64,000 nt of DNA from Catellatospora coxensis (GCF_016862635.1 NZ_BONI01000008.1:62001-126000); one strand, 5' to 3'. Positions 14,899-23,721 are shown, counted from the stretch's first letter. Numbers and translations are program-made. The notes: a model not told the origin generated them from the letters alone.

Positions 14899-16860
14899 TC
14901 AGCCGGAAAGTTGTTCGCCGCCGGTGCCGAGCCGGTGCAGGCGCAGCGCCAGCTGCACCTCCAGCGCCCGGTCCGGGCGCTGCCAGTCGGCGCCGAGCAG
15001 CTGGGCCACCCGGTCCAGCCGCTGGGTGACCGTGTTGACGTGCACGTGCAGCTGCTCGGCGGCGCGGGCCAGGCTGCCGCCGGTGCCGAAGTAGCACTCC
15101 ATCGTCTTGACCAGCGCGGTGCCGCGGCGCATGTCGTAGTCGACGACCGAGCCGATGGTGTCGCGCAGGAAGCGGGCCACGTCCGGGTCGCCGCCCTCGC
15201 GTACCGCGCCCAGCAGCAGCCCGACGAAGCCGAGCTCGGCCGTCGACGCGCCGTCGCCGGTGCGGCCCAGCGCGGTCAGCGCGGTGGCGCAGTGGTCGGC
15301 CTCCTTGAAGGCCGCGGCCAGTCCCGCCGGATCGGTCGCGGGTCCGGCCGCGCCCGCGGTGACCGGGCGGCCCACCACCCGGCCCAGTTCCCGGGCGATC
15401 GAGCGGGCCAGCGCGCCCGCGTCGGTGCCGGGCACCATCAGCACCACCCGGCCGTCGCGGGTGGCGGCGAGCCCGGCGTGGGTGCCGGCGAAGGTGTGCG
15501 CCCACGACACGGCCCGCTGCCGGGCCGGGCCGGAGGTCGCTGCGGCGTCGTCGACGCAGACCAGCACGTGCGGGCGGTCGAGGTCCACGTTCAGCCGGCG
15601 GGCGCGGGCGCGCAGCGACTCCGGGTCGCGTACGGGGCGGGCGATGAGGTCGTCGAGCAGCTCGCCGCGTACCCGGCCCTCGGCCTCGGCGACGGTGCGC
15701 CGGAACAGCAGCAGCAGCGCGGTGACCAGCGCGGCGCGTTCCAGGATCTGCTGGTCGGCGTGGCCGGTGTCATTCGGGGGACGCCAGACCAGCGCGCCGA
15801 GGTTCTCCGCCCCGGCGACCACCGCGGCGAACCACAGCCCGCCCCGGCGTACAGCCCGGCCGTCCGCGCGGGAGGTCGCCAGCGCCTCGGCGAGGATCGA
15901 GGCGTCGGGCAGCAGCACCGCGGTGGCGTCCGTGCCGACCACGGCCAGGGTGCGGCCGTCGGCGTCGAGTACCATGAGCCGCCCGCCGAGCACATCGGTG
16001 ACGGCGGCGGCGACCTCCTCGACCCCGCCGCCGCGCAGCACCAGCGCCGTCATGCGGTCGTGCGCGGCCGCGGCGCGCTCCACGGACGCGCTGTGCGCGG
16101 AGATCTTGGTATGCGCCGCGGACAGCTCGCTCAGCGCGGCCTGGGTCTCGCCGAGCAGCCGGGCGGTGTCGATGGCGACGGCGGCGTGCGCGGCCAGCGA
16201 CACCAGCAGCGACACCTCCTCGCGGGCGAACGGGCGCTCGGAGCGGTTCGCGGCGTACAGCACGCCGATGACGCGCGAGCCCAGCCGCAGCGGCACGCCC
16301 AGGATGGCGACGAGGCCCTCCTCGCCCACGCCCGCGTCGATCTCGCCGGTGTGGTGGAAGCGGCGGTCCTCGGGGTAGTTCGCGGTGGCGTAGGGGGTGC
16401 CGGTCTGCGCGACCAGGCCGCCCAGGCCCGCGCCCAGCGGCAGCCGCAGCCGCTGGAACTTCGCCGAGACCGAGCCGTCGGTGACCCGCATGTACACGTC
16501 GCCCGCGGCGTCGTCGCTCATGGTCAGGTAGGCGATGTCGGTGCCGAGCAGGTTGCGGGCCCGGTGCACGATCGCGTGCAGCACCGCGTCGAGGTCGCGC
16601 AGGCCGGCCAGGTCGCCGGCGGTGTCGTACAGGCCGGACAGCTCCGCCTCGCGGCGGCGGCGGCGCTCCAGCAGCGCCCGCACCCGCAGCGCGGCGAGCT
16701 TGGCCTCCTCCAGCTCGGCGATCTCGTCCGGCCCGGCGCCCCGCGAGCGCGCCTGGACCAGCGGCCCCTCGAACTCGACCGGGGCCGCCTCGCGCTCGAG
16801 CAGTTCGAGGAACCGGACGGTCGAGGAGCCTGCACCGCCAGCTTCGCCCATGGCTCGCAT
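14899..16860 (-). CDS. GAF-domain, PucR/CdaR-type helix-turn-helix regulator
   Basis: 653 residues. The N-terminus has charged helices (about 25-70, EEAKLAALRVRALLERRRRR), then a GAF sensor domain (about 90-235, ending GVPLRLGSRVIGVLYAANRS), a linker with a second ligand-binding-like region (about 285-400), and a C-terminal PucR-type HTH (SLARAAEQLHVHVNTVTQRL, near residues 600-620). Such proteins sense small molecules and control nearby catabolic genes. The 3-hydroxybutyrate dehydrogenase-like gene lies 14 bp upstream on the same strand, so the regulator may respond to its substrate or product. ATG 16860 is chosen; ATG 16851 is an alternative. Confidence 0.85.
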   Translation of the reverse strand: MRAMGEAGGAGSSTVRFLELLEREAAPVEFEGPLVQARSRGAGPDEIAELEEAKLAALRVRALLERRRRREAELSGLYDTAGDLAGLRDLDAVLHAIVHRARNLLGTDIAYLTMSDDAAGDVYMRVTDGSVSAKFQRLRLPLGAGLGGLVAQTGTPYATANYPEDRRFHHTGEIDAGVGEEGLVAILGVPLRLGSRVIGVLYAANRSERPFAREEVSLLVSLAAHAAVAIDTARLLGETQAALSELSAAHTKISAHSASVERAAAAHDRMTALVLRGGGVEEVAAAVTDVLGGRLMVLDADGRTLAVVGTDATAVLLPDASILAEALATSRADGRAVRRGGLWFAAVVAGAENLGALVWRPPNDTGHADQQILERAALVTALLLLFRRTVAEAEGRVRGELLDDLIARPVRDPESLRARARRLNVDLDRPHVLVCVDDAAATSGPARQRAVSWAHTFAGTHAGLAATRDGRVVLMVPGTDAGALARSIARELGRVVGRPVTAGAAGPATDPAGLAAAFKEADHCATALTALGRTGDGASTAELGFVGLLLGAVREGGDPDVARFLRDTIGSVVDYDMRRGTALVKTMECYFGTGGSLARAAEQLHVHVNTVTQRLDRVAQLLGADWQRPDRALEVQLALRLHRLGTGGEQLSG

Positions 16861-16874
16861 TCCTACCCCGCCGA

Positions 16875-17648
16875 TCACTGGGCTGTCCAGCCGCCGTCCA
16901 TGGCGATGGACGTGCCGGTGATGAACGAGGCGGCGTCGGTGCACAGGTACGCGGCCAGCTCGGCGACCTCGGCGGGCTCGATCAGGCGCTTGATCGCCGC
17001 CTTGGCGAGCATGATCCGCTCGATGACCTCGGTCTCGTCGATGCCGTGCGAGCGGGCCTGGTCGGCGATCTGCCCCTCGACCAGCGGGGTGCGCACGTAC
17101 GCGGGGTTGATGCAGTTCGCGGTGACGCCGAACGGGGCGGCCTCGACGGCGATGACCTTCGACAGGCCCTCCAGGCCGTGCTTGGCCGACACGTACGCCG
17201 ACTTGAACGCCGACGCGCGCAGCCCGTGCACCGAGGAGATGTTCACGATCCGGCCCCAGCCCTGCGCGTACATGTGCGGCAGCGCCCGGCGGACCAGCCG
17301 GAACGGGGCGACCAGCATGACCTGGTGCAGGTATGTGAAGCGGTCGGGGGCGAAGTCCTGCAGCGGCGCGACGTGCTGCAGGCCGGCGTTGTTGACGATG
17401 ACGTCGACGGCCGGGTCGAGGTCGTCGAGCGCGTCCGGCGCGGCCAGGTCGGCGACCACCGCGGTGCCGCCGATCTCGTCGGCCACCAGCCGGGCGGAGG
17501 TGGCGTCCCGGTCGACCACGAGCACCTTGGCCCCGGCCTGCGCCATCCGGGCCGCGCAGGCCCGGCCGATGCCGCTGCCGGCGCCGGTCACCAGTGCGGT
17601 GCGGCCGGTGAGGTCGAGTCGTACCAGTGGCGGCGTCGCGGTCGTCAT
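16875..17648 (-). CDS. 3-hydroxybutyrate dehydrogenase-like short-chain dehydrogenase
   Basis: 257 residues, a classical SDR. NAD-binding TGAGSGIG (about residues 21-28), NNAG, the catalytic ISS and YVSAK (Ser, Tyr, Lys) and the C-terminal [13 protein letters not shown] are intact. The segments [12 protein letters not shown] and [14 protein letters not shown] resemble D-3-hydroxybutyrate dehydrogenases, which convert 3-hydroxybutyrate to acetoacetate with NAD. It is the first gene of a minus-strand pair with the GAF/PucR regulator and is divergent from ruvC. Substrate assignment is by similarity of motifs only. Confidence 0.8.
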   Translation of the reverse strand: MTTATPPLVRLDLTGRTALVTGAGSGIGRACAARMAQAGAKVLVVDRDATSARLVADEIGGTAVVADLAAPDALDDLDPAVDVIVNNAGLQHVAPLQDFAPDRFTYLHQVMLVAPFRLVRRALPHMYAQGWGRIVNISSVHGLRASAFKSAYVSAKHGLEGLSKVIAVEAAPFGVTANCINPAYVRTPLVEGQIADQARSHGIDETEVIERIMLAKAAIKRLIEPAEVAELAAYLCTDAASFITGTSIAMDGGWTAQ

Positions 17649-17767
17649 GGCTCGTCAAACTACGAGCACCGTGGGAGCGGGCACATGGGTCCGGGCCACA
17701 CAGTGTGCCGGGAACGGATGTGGCGGGACGTGGCTCGGTCGCGTTGACGGTGGTGTCCGCTAGGGTG

Positions 17768-17783
17768 TCGTACACACGTACGG
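17768..17783 (+). promoter_or_regulatory. Candidate LexA (SOS) box upstream of ruvC
   Basis: TCGTACACACGTACGG is a 16-bp dyad with the spacing of actinobacterial LexA boxes (TCGAAC-N4-GTTCGA): TCGTAC-ACAC-GTACGG, with the last base off symmetry. It lies 20 bp before the ruvC GTG. ruvCAB genes are SOS-controlled in several actinobacteria. The core GTAC instead of GAAC lowers certainty. Confidence 0.45.
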
Positions 17784-17803
17784 CGAAGTGGACGGAGCGG
17801 CGG

Positions 17804-18340
17804 GTGCAGCAACGGCAGCGGCGGGTGCTCGGCGTCGATCCGGGGCTCACCCGGTGCGGCGTCGGTGTGGTGGAGGGCGTGCCCGGCCGGCCCTGCGTGA
17901 TGGTGGACTACACCGTCATCGGCTCCGATCCCGACGCCGACCTGGCCGACCGGCTGCTGCACCTGGACCGCAACCTGGCCGACCTGATCGCCAAGCACCA
18001 GCCGGAGAGCGTCGCCGTGGAGCGGGTGTTCAGCCAGCACAACGTGCGCACGGTGATGGGCACCGCGCAGGCGGCCGCGGTCGCGGTGCTGGCGGCCGCG
18101 CGCGCCGGGCTGCCGGTGCGCACCTACACTCCGTCCGAGGTGAAGGCCGCCGTGACCGGCTCCGGTCAGGCCGACAAGAAGCAGGTCACCACGATGGTCA
18201 CCCGGCTGCTGCGGCTGGACGCGCCGCCCCGGCCGGCGGACGCGGCCGACGCGCTGGCGCTGGCCATCTGCCACATCTGGCGCGGTGGCACGCGCGACCG
18301 GCTGGGCGAGGCCATCCGTGCGGCGAAAGGCAGGCAGTGA
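17804..18340 (+). CDS. ruvC: Holliday-junction resolvase RuvC
   Basis: 178 residues, normal length. RNase H-like nuclease that cuts Holliday junctions after RuvAB branch migration. It begins [20 protein letters not shown] (first catalytic Asp in DPGLTRCG), has the conserved Glu in [12 protein letters not shown] and the C-terminal Asp pair in [15 protein letters not shown] 17804 is set by GGAG 7 bp upstream and the position of the DPG motif. ruvA overlaps the stop, so ruvC-ruvA are translationally coupled. Confidence 0.96.
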   Translation: MQQRQRRVLGVDPGLTRCGVGVVEGVPGRPCVMVDYTVIGSDPDADLADRLLHLDRNLADLIAKHQPESVAVERVFSQHNVRTVMGTAQAAAVAVLAAARAGLPVRTYTPSEVKAAVTGSGQADKKQVTTMVTRLLRLDAPPRPADAADALALAICHIWRGGTRDRLGEAIRAAKGRQ

Positions 18341-18936
18341 TGATCGCGAGTGTGGCGGGGACCATCGCCTCGATCGGCGCGGACGCGGCCGTGGTCGAGG
18401 TCGGCGGGGTCGGCCTGCGGCTGCTCTGCGCGCCGGGCACGCTGGCGGCGCTGCGGGTCGGGCAGCAGGCCCGGCTGTCGGCGACGCTGATCGTGCGCGA
18501 GGACTCGCTGACCCTGTTCGGCTTCGCCGACGACGACGAGAAGCAGCTGTTCGAGCTGCTGCTGACGGCCAGCGGGGTGGGCCCGAAGCTGGCCCAGGCC
18601 GCGCTGTCCGTGCACACCCCGGACGTGCTGCGCGCGGCGCTGTCGCACGGGGACGTCTCGACGCTGACCCAGGTGCCGGGCATCGGCAAGAAGGGCGCCG
18701 AGCGCATGGTCCTGGAGCTGCGCGACAAGGTCGGCCCGGTGGCCGCGGTGCCGGCCCAGGGCGGCCGCCCGCAGGCGTGGACCGAGCAGGTGCGCCAGGG
18801 CCTGGTCGGGCTCGGCTGGAGCCAGGCCCAGGCCGACCAGGCGGTCACCGCCGTGGCCGAGACCATCGACGGCCCGACCCCGCCCGTGCCCGTGCTGCTC
18901 AAGCAGGCGATCCGGCTGCTGGGCAAGACGCGATGA
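18340..18936 (+). CDS. ruvA: Holliday-junction branch-migration protein RuvA
   Basis: 198 residues. The N-terminal OB-fold starts [13 protein letters not shown] and includes EDSLTLFGFADDDEKQLFELL. The helix-hairpin-helix region reads LTQVPGIGKKGAERMVLELR. The C-terminal third domain that binds RuvB is present. RuvA tetramers bind the four-way junction and load RuvB. The ATG overlaps the ruvC stop (TGATG), and its own stop is the first of three successive ATGA overlaps leading to ruvB. Confidence 0.95.
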   Translation: MIASVAGTIASIGADAAVVEVGGVGLRLLCAPGTLAALRVGQQARLSATLIVREDSLTLFGFADDDEKQLFELLLTASGVGPKLAQAALSVHTPDVLRAALSHGDVSTLTQVPGIGKKGAERMVLELRDKVGPVAAVPAQGGRPQAWTEQVRQGLVGLGWSQAQADQAVTAVAETIDGPTPPVPVLLKQAIRLLGKTR

Positions 18937-19007
18937 GCGAGCACCTAGAGCGAACCCGGCAGCTTTCCACTCATCGTGACGACGAGCGCAGCGAGGAGAA
19001 GCGATGA
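18933..19007 (+). CDS. 24-residue ORF, first copy of the coupling module (ruvA-ruvB)
   Basis: The ATG overlaps the ruvA stop in ATGA; the stop overlaps the next module's ATG. The peptide begins MSEHLERTRQL and ends DDERSEEKR. Its DERSEEK end is shared with the livH-livM copy even though the middle differs, which suggests that either the peptide or the encoded ribosome binding site is under selection. Whether it is translated into a stable product is unknown. Confidence 0.45.
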   Translation: MSEHLERTRQLSTHRDDERSEEKR

Positions 19008-19074
19008 GCGAGCACCGCGAGCGGATCCGGCAGCTTGCCATTCATCGTGACGACGAGCGCAGCGAGGAGAAGCG
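18933..19074. repeat. 71-bp coupling module, two tandem copies (ruvA-ruvB)
   Basis: ATGs at 18933, 19004 and 19075 are spaced exactly 71 bp. Copies 18933-19003 and 19004-19074 are closely similar and each runs from one ATGA to the next. Each ends with gcgaggagaagcg, which is the ribosome binding site for the following ATG. Confidence 0.9.
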
Positions 19075-19078
19075 ATGA
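19004..19078 (+). CDS. 24-residue ORF, second copy of the coupling module (ruvA-ruvB)
   Basis: Starts in the stop of the first copy and ends in the start of ruvB (ATGA at 19075-19078). The peptide begins [11 protein letters not shown] and ends DDERSEEKR. It differs from the first copy at a few positions, mostly in the first 45 bp, while the last 30 bp are identical. The preceding copy supplies its ribosome binding site. Confidence 0.45.
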   Translation: MSEHRERIRQLAIHRDDERSEEKR

Positions 19079-20139
19079 CCGACTCGCTGGTCAGCGCGCT
19101 GGCCTCGCCGGAGGAGCGCGACGCCGAGGCGTCGGTGCGCCCGAAGCGCCTGGCGGAGTTCGTCGCCCAGGAGCGGGTGCGCGAGCAGCTGGAGGTGCTG
19201 CTGCACAGCGCGCTGCGGCGCGGCTCGCCGCCCGACCACATCCTGTTCTCGGGCTCGCCGGGGCTGGGCAAGACCACCCTGGCGATGATCGTCGCCGCGG
19301 AGCTGGGCGGGGCGCTGCGGATGACCTCGGGTCCGGCCATCGAGCGCTCGGGCGACCTGGCCGCGGTGCTGACCAGCCTGCAGCAGGGCGACGTGCTGTT
19401 CATCGACGAGATCCACCGCATCGCGAAGCCGGCCGAGGAGCTGCTGTACAGCGCGATGGAGGACTTCCGGGTCGACGTGATGGTCGGCAAGGGTCCCGGC
19501 GCGACCGCGATCCCGCTGGACGTGGAGCCGTTCACCCTGGTCGGCGCGACGACGCGGGCGGGCCTGCTGACCGGCCCGATGCGCGACCGGTTCGGGTTCG
19601 TCGGGCATCTGGAGTTCTACAGCGCCCCGGAGCTGGCGGCGCTGCTGCAGCGTTCGGCGCGCATCCTCGGGGTGGCGGCGACGAAGGAGGGCATCGCGGA
19701 GATCGCCGGCCGGTCCCGGGGCACTCCGCGTATCGCCAACCGCCTGCTGCGCCGCGTCCGCGACTACGCCGAGCTGCGCTCGGACGGGGTGGTCAACGTG
19801 TCCTCGGCGCGCGCCGCGCTGAAGGTGTACGACGTCGACGATCTCGGGCTGGACCGGCTCGACAAGGCGGTGCTGGTGTCGCTGGTCGAGCTGTTCGGCG
19901 GGGGACCGGTGGGCCTGTCCACGCTGGCTGTGGCGGTGGGGGAGCAGCCGGACACCGTCGAGGAGGTCGTGGAGCCGTTCCTGGTGCGGGCGGGCCTGCT
20001 GGCGCGTACGCCCCGGGGCCGGGTGGCGACGGCTGCCGCGTGGCGGCATCTCGGCAAAAAACCACCAAATGGTACTTTTGGTGCTGGTGCCACCACGGCA
20101 CCCGACCTGTTCACCGTCGACGGCCAGCCGGACACGTAA
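19075..20139 (+). CDS. ruvB: Holliday-junction helicase RuvB
   Basis: 354 residues. AAA+ motor that drives branch migration on RuvA-bound junctions. Walker [10 protein letters not shown] (about residues 63-71), Walker [10 protein letters not shown], sensor 1 GATTRAG, arginine-finger region GPMRDRFG and the C-terminal winged helix ([16 protein letters not shown]) are intact. ATG 19075 follows GAGGAGAAG of the 71-bp module. The last 28 residues are an unconserved tail encoded partly by an unusually AT-rich stretch (20053-20083). Confidence 0.96.
   Translation: MTDSLVSALASPEERDAEASVRPKRLAEFVAQERVREQLEVLLHSALRRGSPPDHILFSGSPGLGKTTLAMIVAAELGGALRMTSGPAIERSGDLAAVLTSLQQGDVLFIDEIHRIAKPAEELLYSAMEDFRVDVMVGKGPGATAIPLDVEPFTLVGATTRAGLLTGPMRDRFGFVGHLEFYSAPELAALLQRSARILGVAATKEGIAEIAGRSRGTPRIANRLLRRVRDYAELRSDGVVNVSSARAALKVYDVDDLGLDRLDKAVLVSLVELFGGGPVGLSTLAVAVGEQPDTVEEVVEPFLVRAGLLARTPRGRVATAAAWRHLGKKPPNGTFGAGATTAPDLFTVDGQPDT
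20063..20083. repeat. AT-rich hairpin in the ruvB 3' end
   Basis: CACCAAA (20063-20069) pairs with TTTGGTG (20077-20083) around 7 nt, preceded by a run of six A. This stretch encodes the non-conserved RuvB tail and is out of line with the local GC content, which suggests an inserted or remodelled end. Confidence 0.35.
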
Positions 20140-20290
20140 GCGGACCTCGCGTTCGTGATCTTAACGTGACCTACACCGCAAGTGTGCGATCGCTCGCGTA
20201 CCGACTAGACTTCGCGCGGTCCGAACGGACGACAGATGCCACCGCCAGCGTGCTCAGCCGCGCGGCGGGGCCGTGTGGAAAGGTCACAAA

Positions 20291-20617
20291 GTGGGCGGTA
20301 ATTCCGGCAGCGCGTTGCCGACGATCATCATGTTCGCCCTGCTCTTCGGCTTGATGTACTTCATGTTCATCCGGCCGCAGGCCAAGCGCCGCAAGGAGGC
20401 CGAGTCGATGCAGAAGTCGCTCGGTGCGGGCGACAAGGTGATCACCATCGGCGGCCTGTACGGCACGGTCGTCTCCACCGACGACGAGAGCATCACCCTT
20501 GAGATCTCGCCCGGCGTGACCGCCCGCTACGCGCGTCAGGCCGTGGGCCGGGTGACCGAGCAGGTCACCGCGCCGACCGAGCACGTGGTGGAAAACCCCG
20601 TCAAGGAAGAAAAGTAA
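20291..20617 (+). CDS. yajC: Preprotein translocase subunit YajC
   Basis: 108 residues. One N-terminal membrane helix (ALPTIIMFALLFGLMYFMF, about residues 7-25) is followed by the family signature IRPQAKRRKE and a small cytoplasmic beta domain (LGAGDKVITIGGLYGTVV). It associates with SecDF and the SecYEG channel. GTG 20291 follows GAAAGG; an in-frame GTG at 20273 would add six residues. It stands between ruvB and secD, the common actinobacterial order. The 151-bp gap upstream presumably holds a promoter; no clear boxes are seen. Confidence 0.93.
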   Translation: MGGNSGSALPTIIMFALLFGLMYFMFIRPQAKRRKEAESMQKSLGAGDKVITIGGLYGTVVSTDDESITLEISPGVTARYARQAVGRVTEQVTAPTEHVVENPVKEEK

Positions 20618-20708
20618 ATCGCTGACCCCACGCCACGGCCGACCGCTCCCCAGTGTCCGGCCGTGGCGTATCCCCATCCGTCATTCATCCCAGGGAGACT
20701 CGACAGCC

Positions 20709-22589
20709 GTGGCACCACCTCAGGGACAGATGCGCCCCGGGAGGCAACTTGCCCTTCTCGGCGCCATCTTCGTCATCCTCGCCAGCGCGGTCTGGTTCGG
20801 CGGCAAGGGCGGCTGGCAGGATCGCCTCGCCCCCAACCTCGGCCTTGACCTCGTCGGCGGCTCGCGGGTCACCCTCCTGGCGCAGACCGGCGCCGATGGC
20901 AAGCCGCCGACCGCGCAGGATCTCGAGCAGGCCCGCCGCATCATCGCCGAGCGCGTCGACGCTCGCGGTGTGTCCGAGGCGCAGGTCGTCATCGAGGGCA
21001 CCCAGAACATCGTGATCTCGGTGGCCAAGAAGGGCGACGACGCGATCGACGACGTCGGCCAGGCCTCCCAGCTGTTCTTCCGCAAGGTGCTGAGCCGCAC
21101 GGACGGCAGCGGCCTGGCCGCGGCCCCGCAGCCGTCGGCGAGCGCCAGCCCGAGCGCGGCCGCGAGCCCGAAGCCGAGCACCGCGGCCAGCCCGAAGGCC
21201 ACGCCGAAGCCGTCGGTGAGCCCGTCGGCCGGTGGCACCGGTGGCGGTGCCGCGATGGCGCCGACCCCGACGCCGACCCCGGCGGCCAGCAAGAGCGCCG
21301 CCGCGTCCCCCTCGGCCAGCCCGAAGGCCGCGGCCGCTCCGAAGCCCTCCGCCTCCGCCGCGGGCAACAAGAAGGTGACCGTCGAGCAGGTGCAGGCGAA
21401 GGTCGGCAAGGCCGCCTGGGACGCGGCCGCCAAGCTGACCGCGGTGCCGACCGACCCGGCCCAGATCGAGGCGCTCGCGCCGTTCGCCACGCTCGACCAC
21501 TACGAGGTCGCGCTGCTGGCCCCGAAGGTGCAGTTCTACGTGCCGCAGGTGACCTGCGAGCAGCTCGACAAGCGCCCCCCGGGCTCGATCAACAACCCGG
21601 ACGCCGAGGCCGTCGCGTGCGAGAACGGCGCCAAGTACCTGCTCGACGTGTCGAAGGTCAAGGGCACCGACGTCGACAAGGCGTCGCCGCAGATCGAGCA
21701 GAACACCAACCGCCGGGTGGTCTCGCTGGACTTCTCCAGTGACGGTCTGGACAAGTGGACGCAGCTGACCAAGGAGTCCTTCAACAACGAGGGCCAGAAG
21801 TGCGACCAGTCCGCGATCGGCCCGGAGAACCACTGCCTCGTCGCGGTGGTGCTGGACAACAAGATCATCTCTGCGCCGGAGATCCAGGGCGTGCTCGGTG
21901 ACGACTCCGTCATCAGCGGCGACTTCGACCAGAAGTCGGCCACCGACCTGGCCAACAACCTGAACTACGGCTCGCTGTCGATGACCTTCGAGCAGCAGGA
22001 GGCCCAGTCCATCACCCCGACGCTGGGCGGTGAGCACCTGAAGGCGGGTCTGCTCGCGGCCGGCATCGGCATGCTGCTGGTGGTCATCTACTCGTTCTTC
22101 TACTACCGCCTGCTGGGCACGGTCATCGTGCTGTCGCTGATCCTGTCGGCGGCGCTGACCTTCCTGGCGCTGGTGTTCCTGGGCCGGGAGATGGGCTTCA
22201 CCCTGACGCTGGCCGGTATCGCCGGATTCATCGTCTCGCTCGGTGTCGCCGCGGACTCCTTCGTCATCTACTTCGAACGTCTGAAGGACGAGATCCGCGA
22301 GGGCCGCAGCCCGCGCAGCGCGGTGCCCCGCGCCTGGGTGCGTGCCCGCCGGACGATCCTGACCGCCAACGCGATCTCGCTGATGGCCGCGCTGGTGCTC
22401 TACCTCGTCTCCTCCGGTGCGGTGGCGGGCTTCGCCTTCGCGCTGGGTCTGGCGACCCTGCTGGACCTGATCGTGGTGTTCCTCTTCCGCCACCCGATCA
22501 TGGCGATGTTCGCGCGTACCGACGCGTTCCTCTCCCCGCGCGTCAGCGGCCTGGGCCGCGTGCTGCACGAAGCCAAGGAGGCTAAGTGA
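20709..22589 (+). CDS. secD: Protein translocase subunit SecD
   Basis: 626 residues, six membrane helices (one N-terminal, five C-terminal) around a large extracytoplasmic domain. Family motifs: GLDLVGGSRVTL, ERVDARGVSEAQV, FSSDGLDKW, and the RND-type membrane part with LGVAADSFVIYFERLKDE. It uses the proton motive force to help pull secreted proteins through SecYEG. Residues about 138-218 are an Ala/Ser/Pro/Lys low-complexity insertion in the first extracytoplasmic domain. GTG 20709 has AGGGAGA about 10 bp upstream. secF overlaps its stop codon. Confidence 0.95.
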   Translation: MAPPQGQMRPGRQLALLGAIFVILASAVWFGGKGGWQDRLAPNLGLDLVGGSRVTLLAQTGADGKPPTAQDLEQARRIIAERVDARGVSEAQVVIEGTQNIVISVAKKGDDAIDDVGQASQLFFRKVLSRTDGSGLAAAPQPSASASPSAAASPKPSTAASPKATPKPSVSPSAGGTGGGAAMAPTPTPTPAASKSAAASPSASPKAAAAPKPSASAAGNKKVTVEQVQAKVGKAAWDAAAKLTAVPTDPAQIEALAPFATLDHYEVALLAPKVQFYVPQVTCEQLDKRPPGSINNPDAEAVACENGAKYLLDVSKVKGTDVDKASPQIEQNTNRRVVSLDFSSDGLDKWTQLTKESFNNEGQKCDQSAIGPENHCLVAVVLDNKIISAPEIQGVLGDDSVISGDFDQKSATDLANNLNYGSLSMTFEQQEAQSITPTLGGEHLKAGLLAAGIGMLLVVIYSFFYYRLLGTVIVLSLILSAALTFLALVFLGREMGFTLTLAGIAGFIVSLGVAADSFVIYFERLKDEIREGRSPRSAVPRAWVRARRTILTANAISLMAALVLYLVSSGAVAGFAFALGLATLLDLIVVFLFRHPIMAMFARTDAFLSPRVSGLGRVLHEAKEAK

Positions 22590-23704
22590 TGAGTGGTCTC
22601 GCATCCCGTCTTTACAGCGGTGAGGCCGGGTTCCAGATCGTCGCCAAGCGCAAGCTGTGGTTCGGCGTCGCCGGCGGCGTGCTGCTCGTCGCGATCCTGG
22701 CCATGTCGCTGTTCGGCTTCAAGCCGGGCATCGAGTTCGAGGGCGGCAACGAGTTCACCGTGCCGGCCTCGGCCGGGCAGCTCGCCGACGTCGAGAAGGT
22801 GATCGACGACGCGATCCTGTCGGTCCAGGCCGACGCCACGCTGGTCCCCGCGCAGCAGGTCGGCAACGCCGCGATCACGGTGCGCAGCTCGTCGCTGTCC
22901 GACGAGCAGACCGACACGGTCCGGGCGAAGATCGCCGAGGACCTGAAGCTGGCGGCCGACGACGTCACCGGCAACCGGGTCAGCCAGGCCTGGGGCGCGC
23001 AGGTCACCGAGCAGGCGCTGATCGGCCTGGCGCTGTTCGTCCTGGTCGTCAGCATCTACCTGGTGATCCGCTTCGAGTGGCAGATGGCCGCGGCCGCGGT
23101 CGCCTCGCTCGTGTTCGACCTGGTCGCCACGGCGGCCGTGTACTCGCTGGTCGGCTTCGAGGTCACCCCGTCGACGGTGATCGGCTTCCTGACGATCCTG
23201 GGCTTCGCGCTCTACGACGTCGTGGTCGTGTTCGACAAGGTGCAGGAGAACACCCGCGGCATCACGGGCAGCAGCACCACGACGTACGCCGAGGCGGCCA
23301 ACCTGGCCCTGAACCAGACCTTCATGCGGTCCATCAACACCGCGCTGGTGGCGCTGCTGCCGGTCGGCGGCCTGCTGTTCATCGGCGCGGGCCTGCTCGG
23401 CGCGGGCACGCTGAAGGACCTGGGTCTGGTGCTGTTCATCGGTATGGGCACCGCGGTCTACTCGTCCCTGTTCTTCGCCACGCCGGTGCTGGTGTGGCTG
23501 AAGGAGAAGGACCCGAAGATCGCCAACCACACCGCGCGGGTGCTGGCCCGCCGCGCCGCTCCGGCCAAGCCCTCGTCGGGCGACCTGCCGGCGCAGGTCG
23601 GCGCGGGTGCGGGCAGCGCGGCTCCGAAGGCGGGCGCCAAGCCCACCGTCGGCGCCAAGGCCGGCCGTCCCGCGGGCGGCCGCCCCGCCGGCAAGCGCCG
23701 CTGA
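22589..23704 (+). CDS. secF: Protein translocase subunit SecF
   Basis: 371 residues. Six membrane helices with the SecF motifs FKPGIEFEGGNEFTV, FGFALYDVVVVFDKVQEN-type loop (ILGFALYDVVVVFDKVQENT) and RSINTALVALLPVGGLLF. It forms the SecDF complex with the preceding gene product. The ATG overlaps the secD stop (TGATG) and AAGGAGG lies 10 bp upstream. The C-terminal 50 residues are Ala/Lys/Gly-rich, basic and cytoplasmic, without family conservation. Confidence 0.95.
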   Translation: MSGLASRLYSGEAGFQIVAKRKLWFGVAGGVLLVAILAMSLFGFKPGIEFEGGNEFTVPASAGQLADVEKVIDDAILSVQADATLVPAQQVGNAAITVRSSSLSDEQTDTVRAKIAEDLKLAADDVTGNRVSQAWGAQVTEQALIGLALFVLVVSIYLVIRFEWQMAAAAVASLVFDLVATAAVYSLVGFEVTPSTVIGFLTILGFALYDVVVVFDKVQENTRGITGSSTTTYAEAANLALNQTFMRSINTALVALLPVGGLLFIGAGLLGAGTLKDLGLVLFIGMGTAVYSSLFFATPVLVWLKEKDPKIANHTARVLARRAAPAKPSSGDLPAQVGAGAGSAAPKAGAKPTVGAKAGRPAGGRPAGKRR

Positions 23705-23721
23705 CCCGCCGTACCACGAAC

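Noticed and set aside
14695-17763. 1022-codon plus-strand open frame
   Set aside because: It is antisense to the hydrolase, GAF regulator and SDR genes, has repetitive Arg/Gly/Ala composition and no domain; a GC-rich shadow.
17742-17766. TTGACG and TAGGGT as a sigma-70 promoter of ruvC
   Set aside because: The spacing is only 11 bp, too short for a standard promoter.
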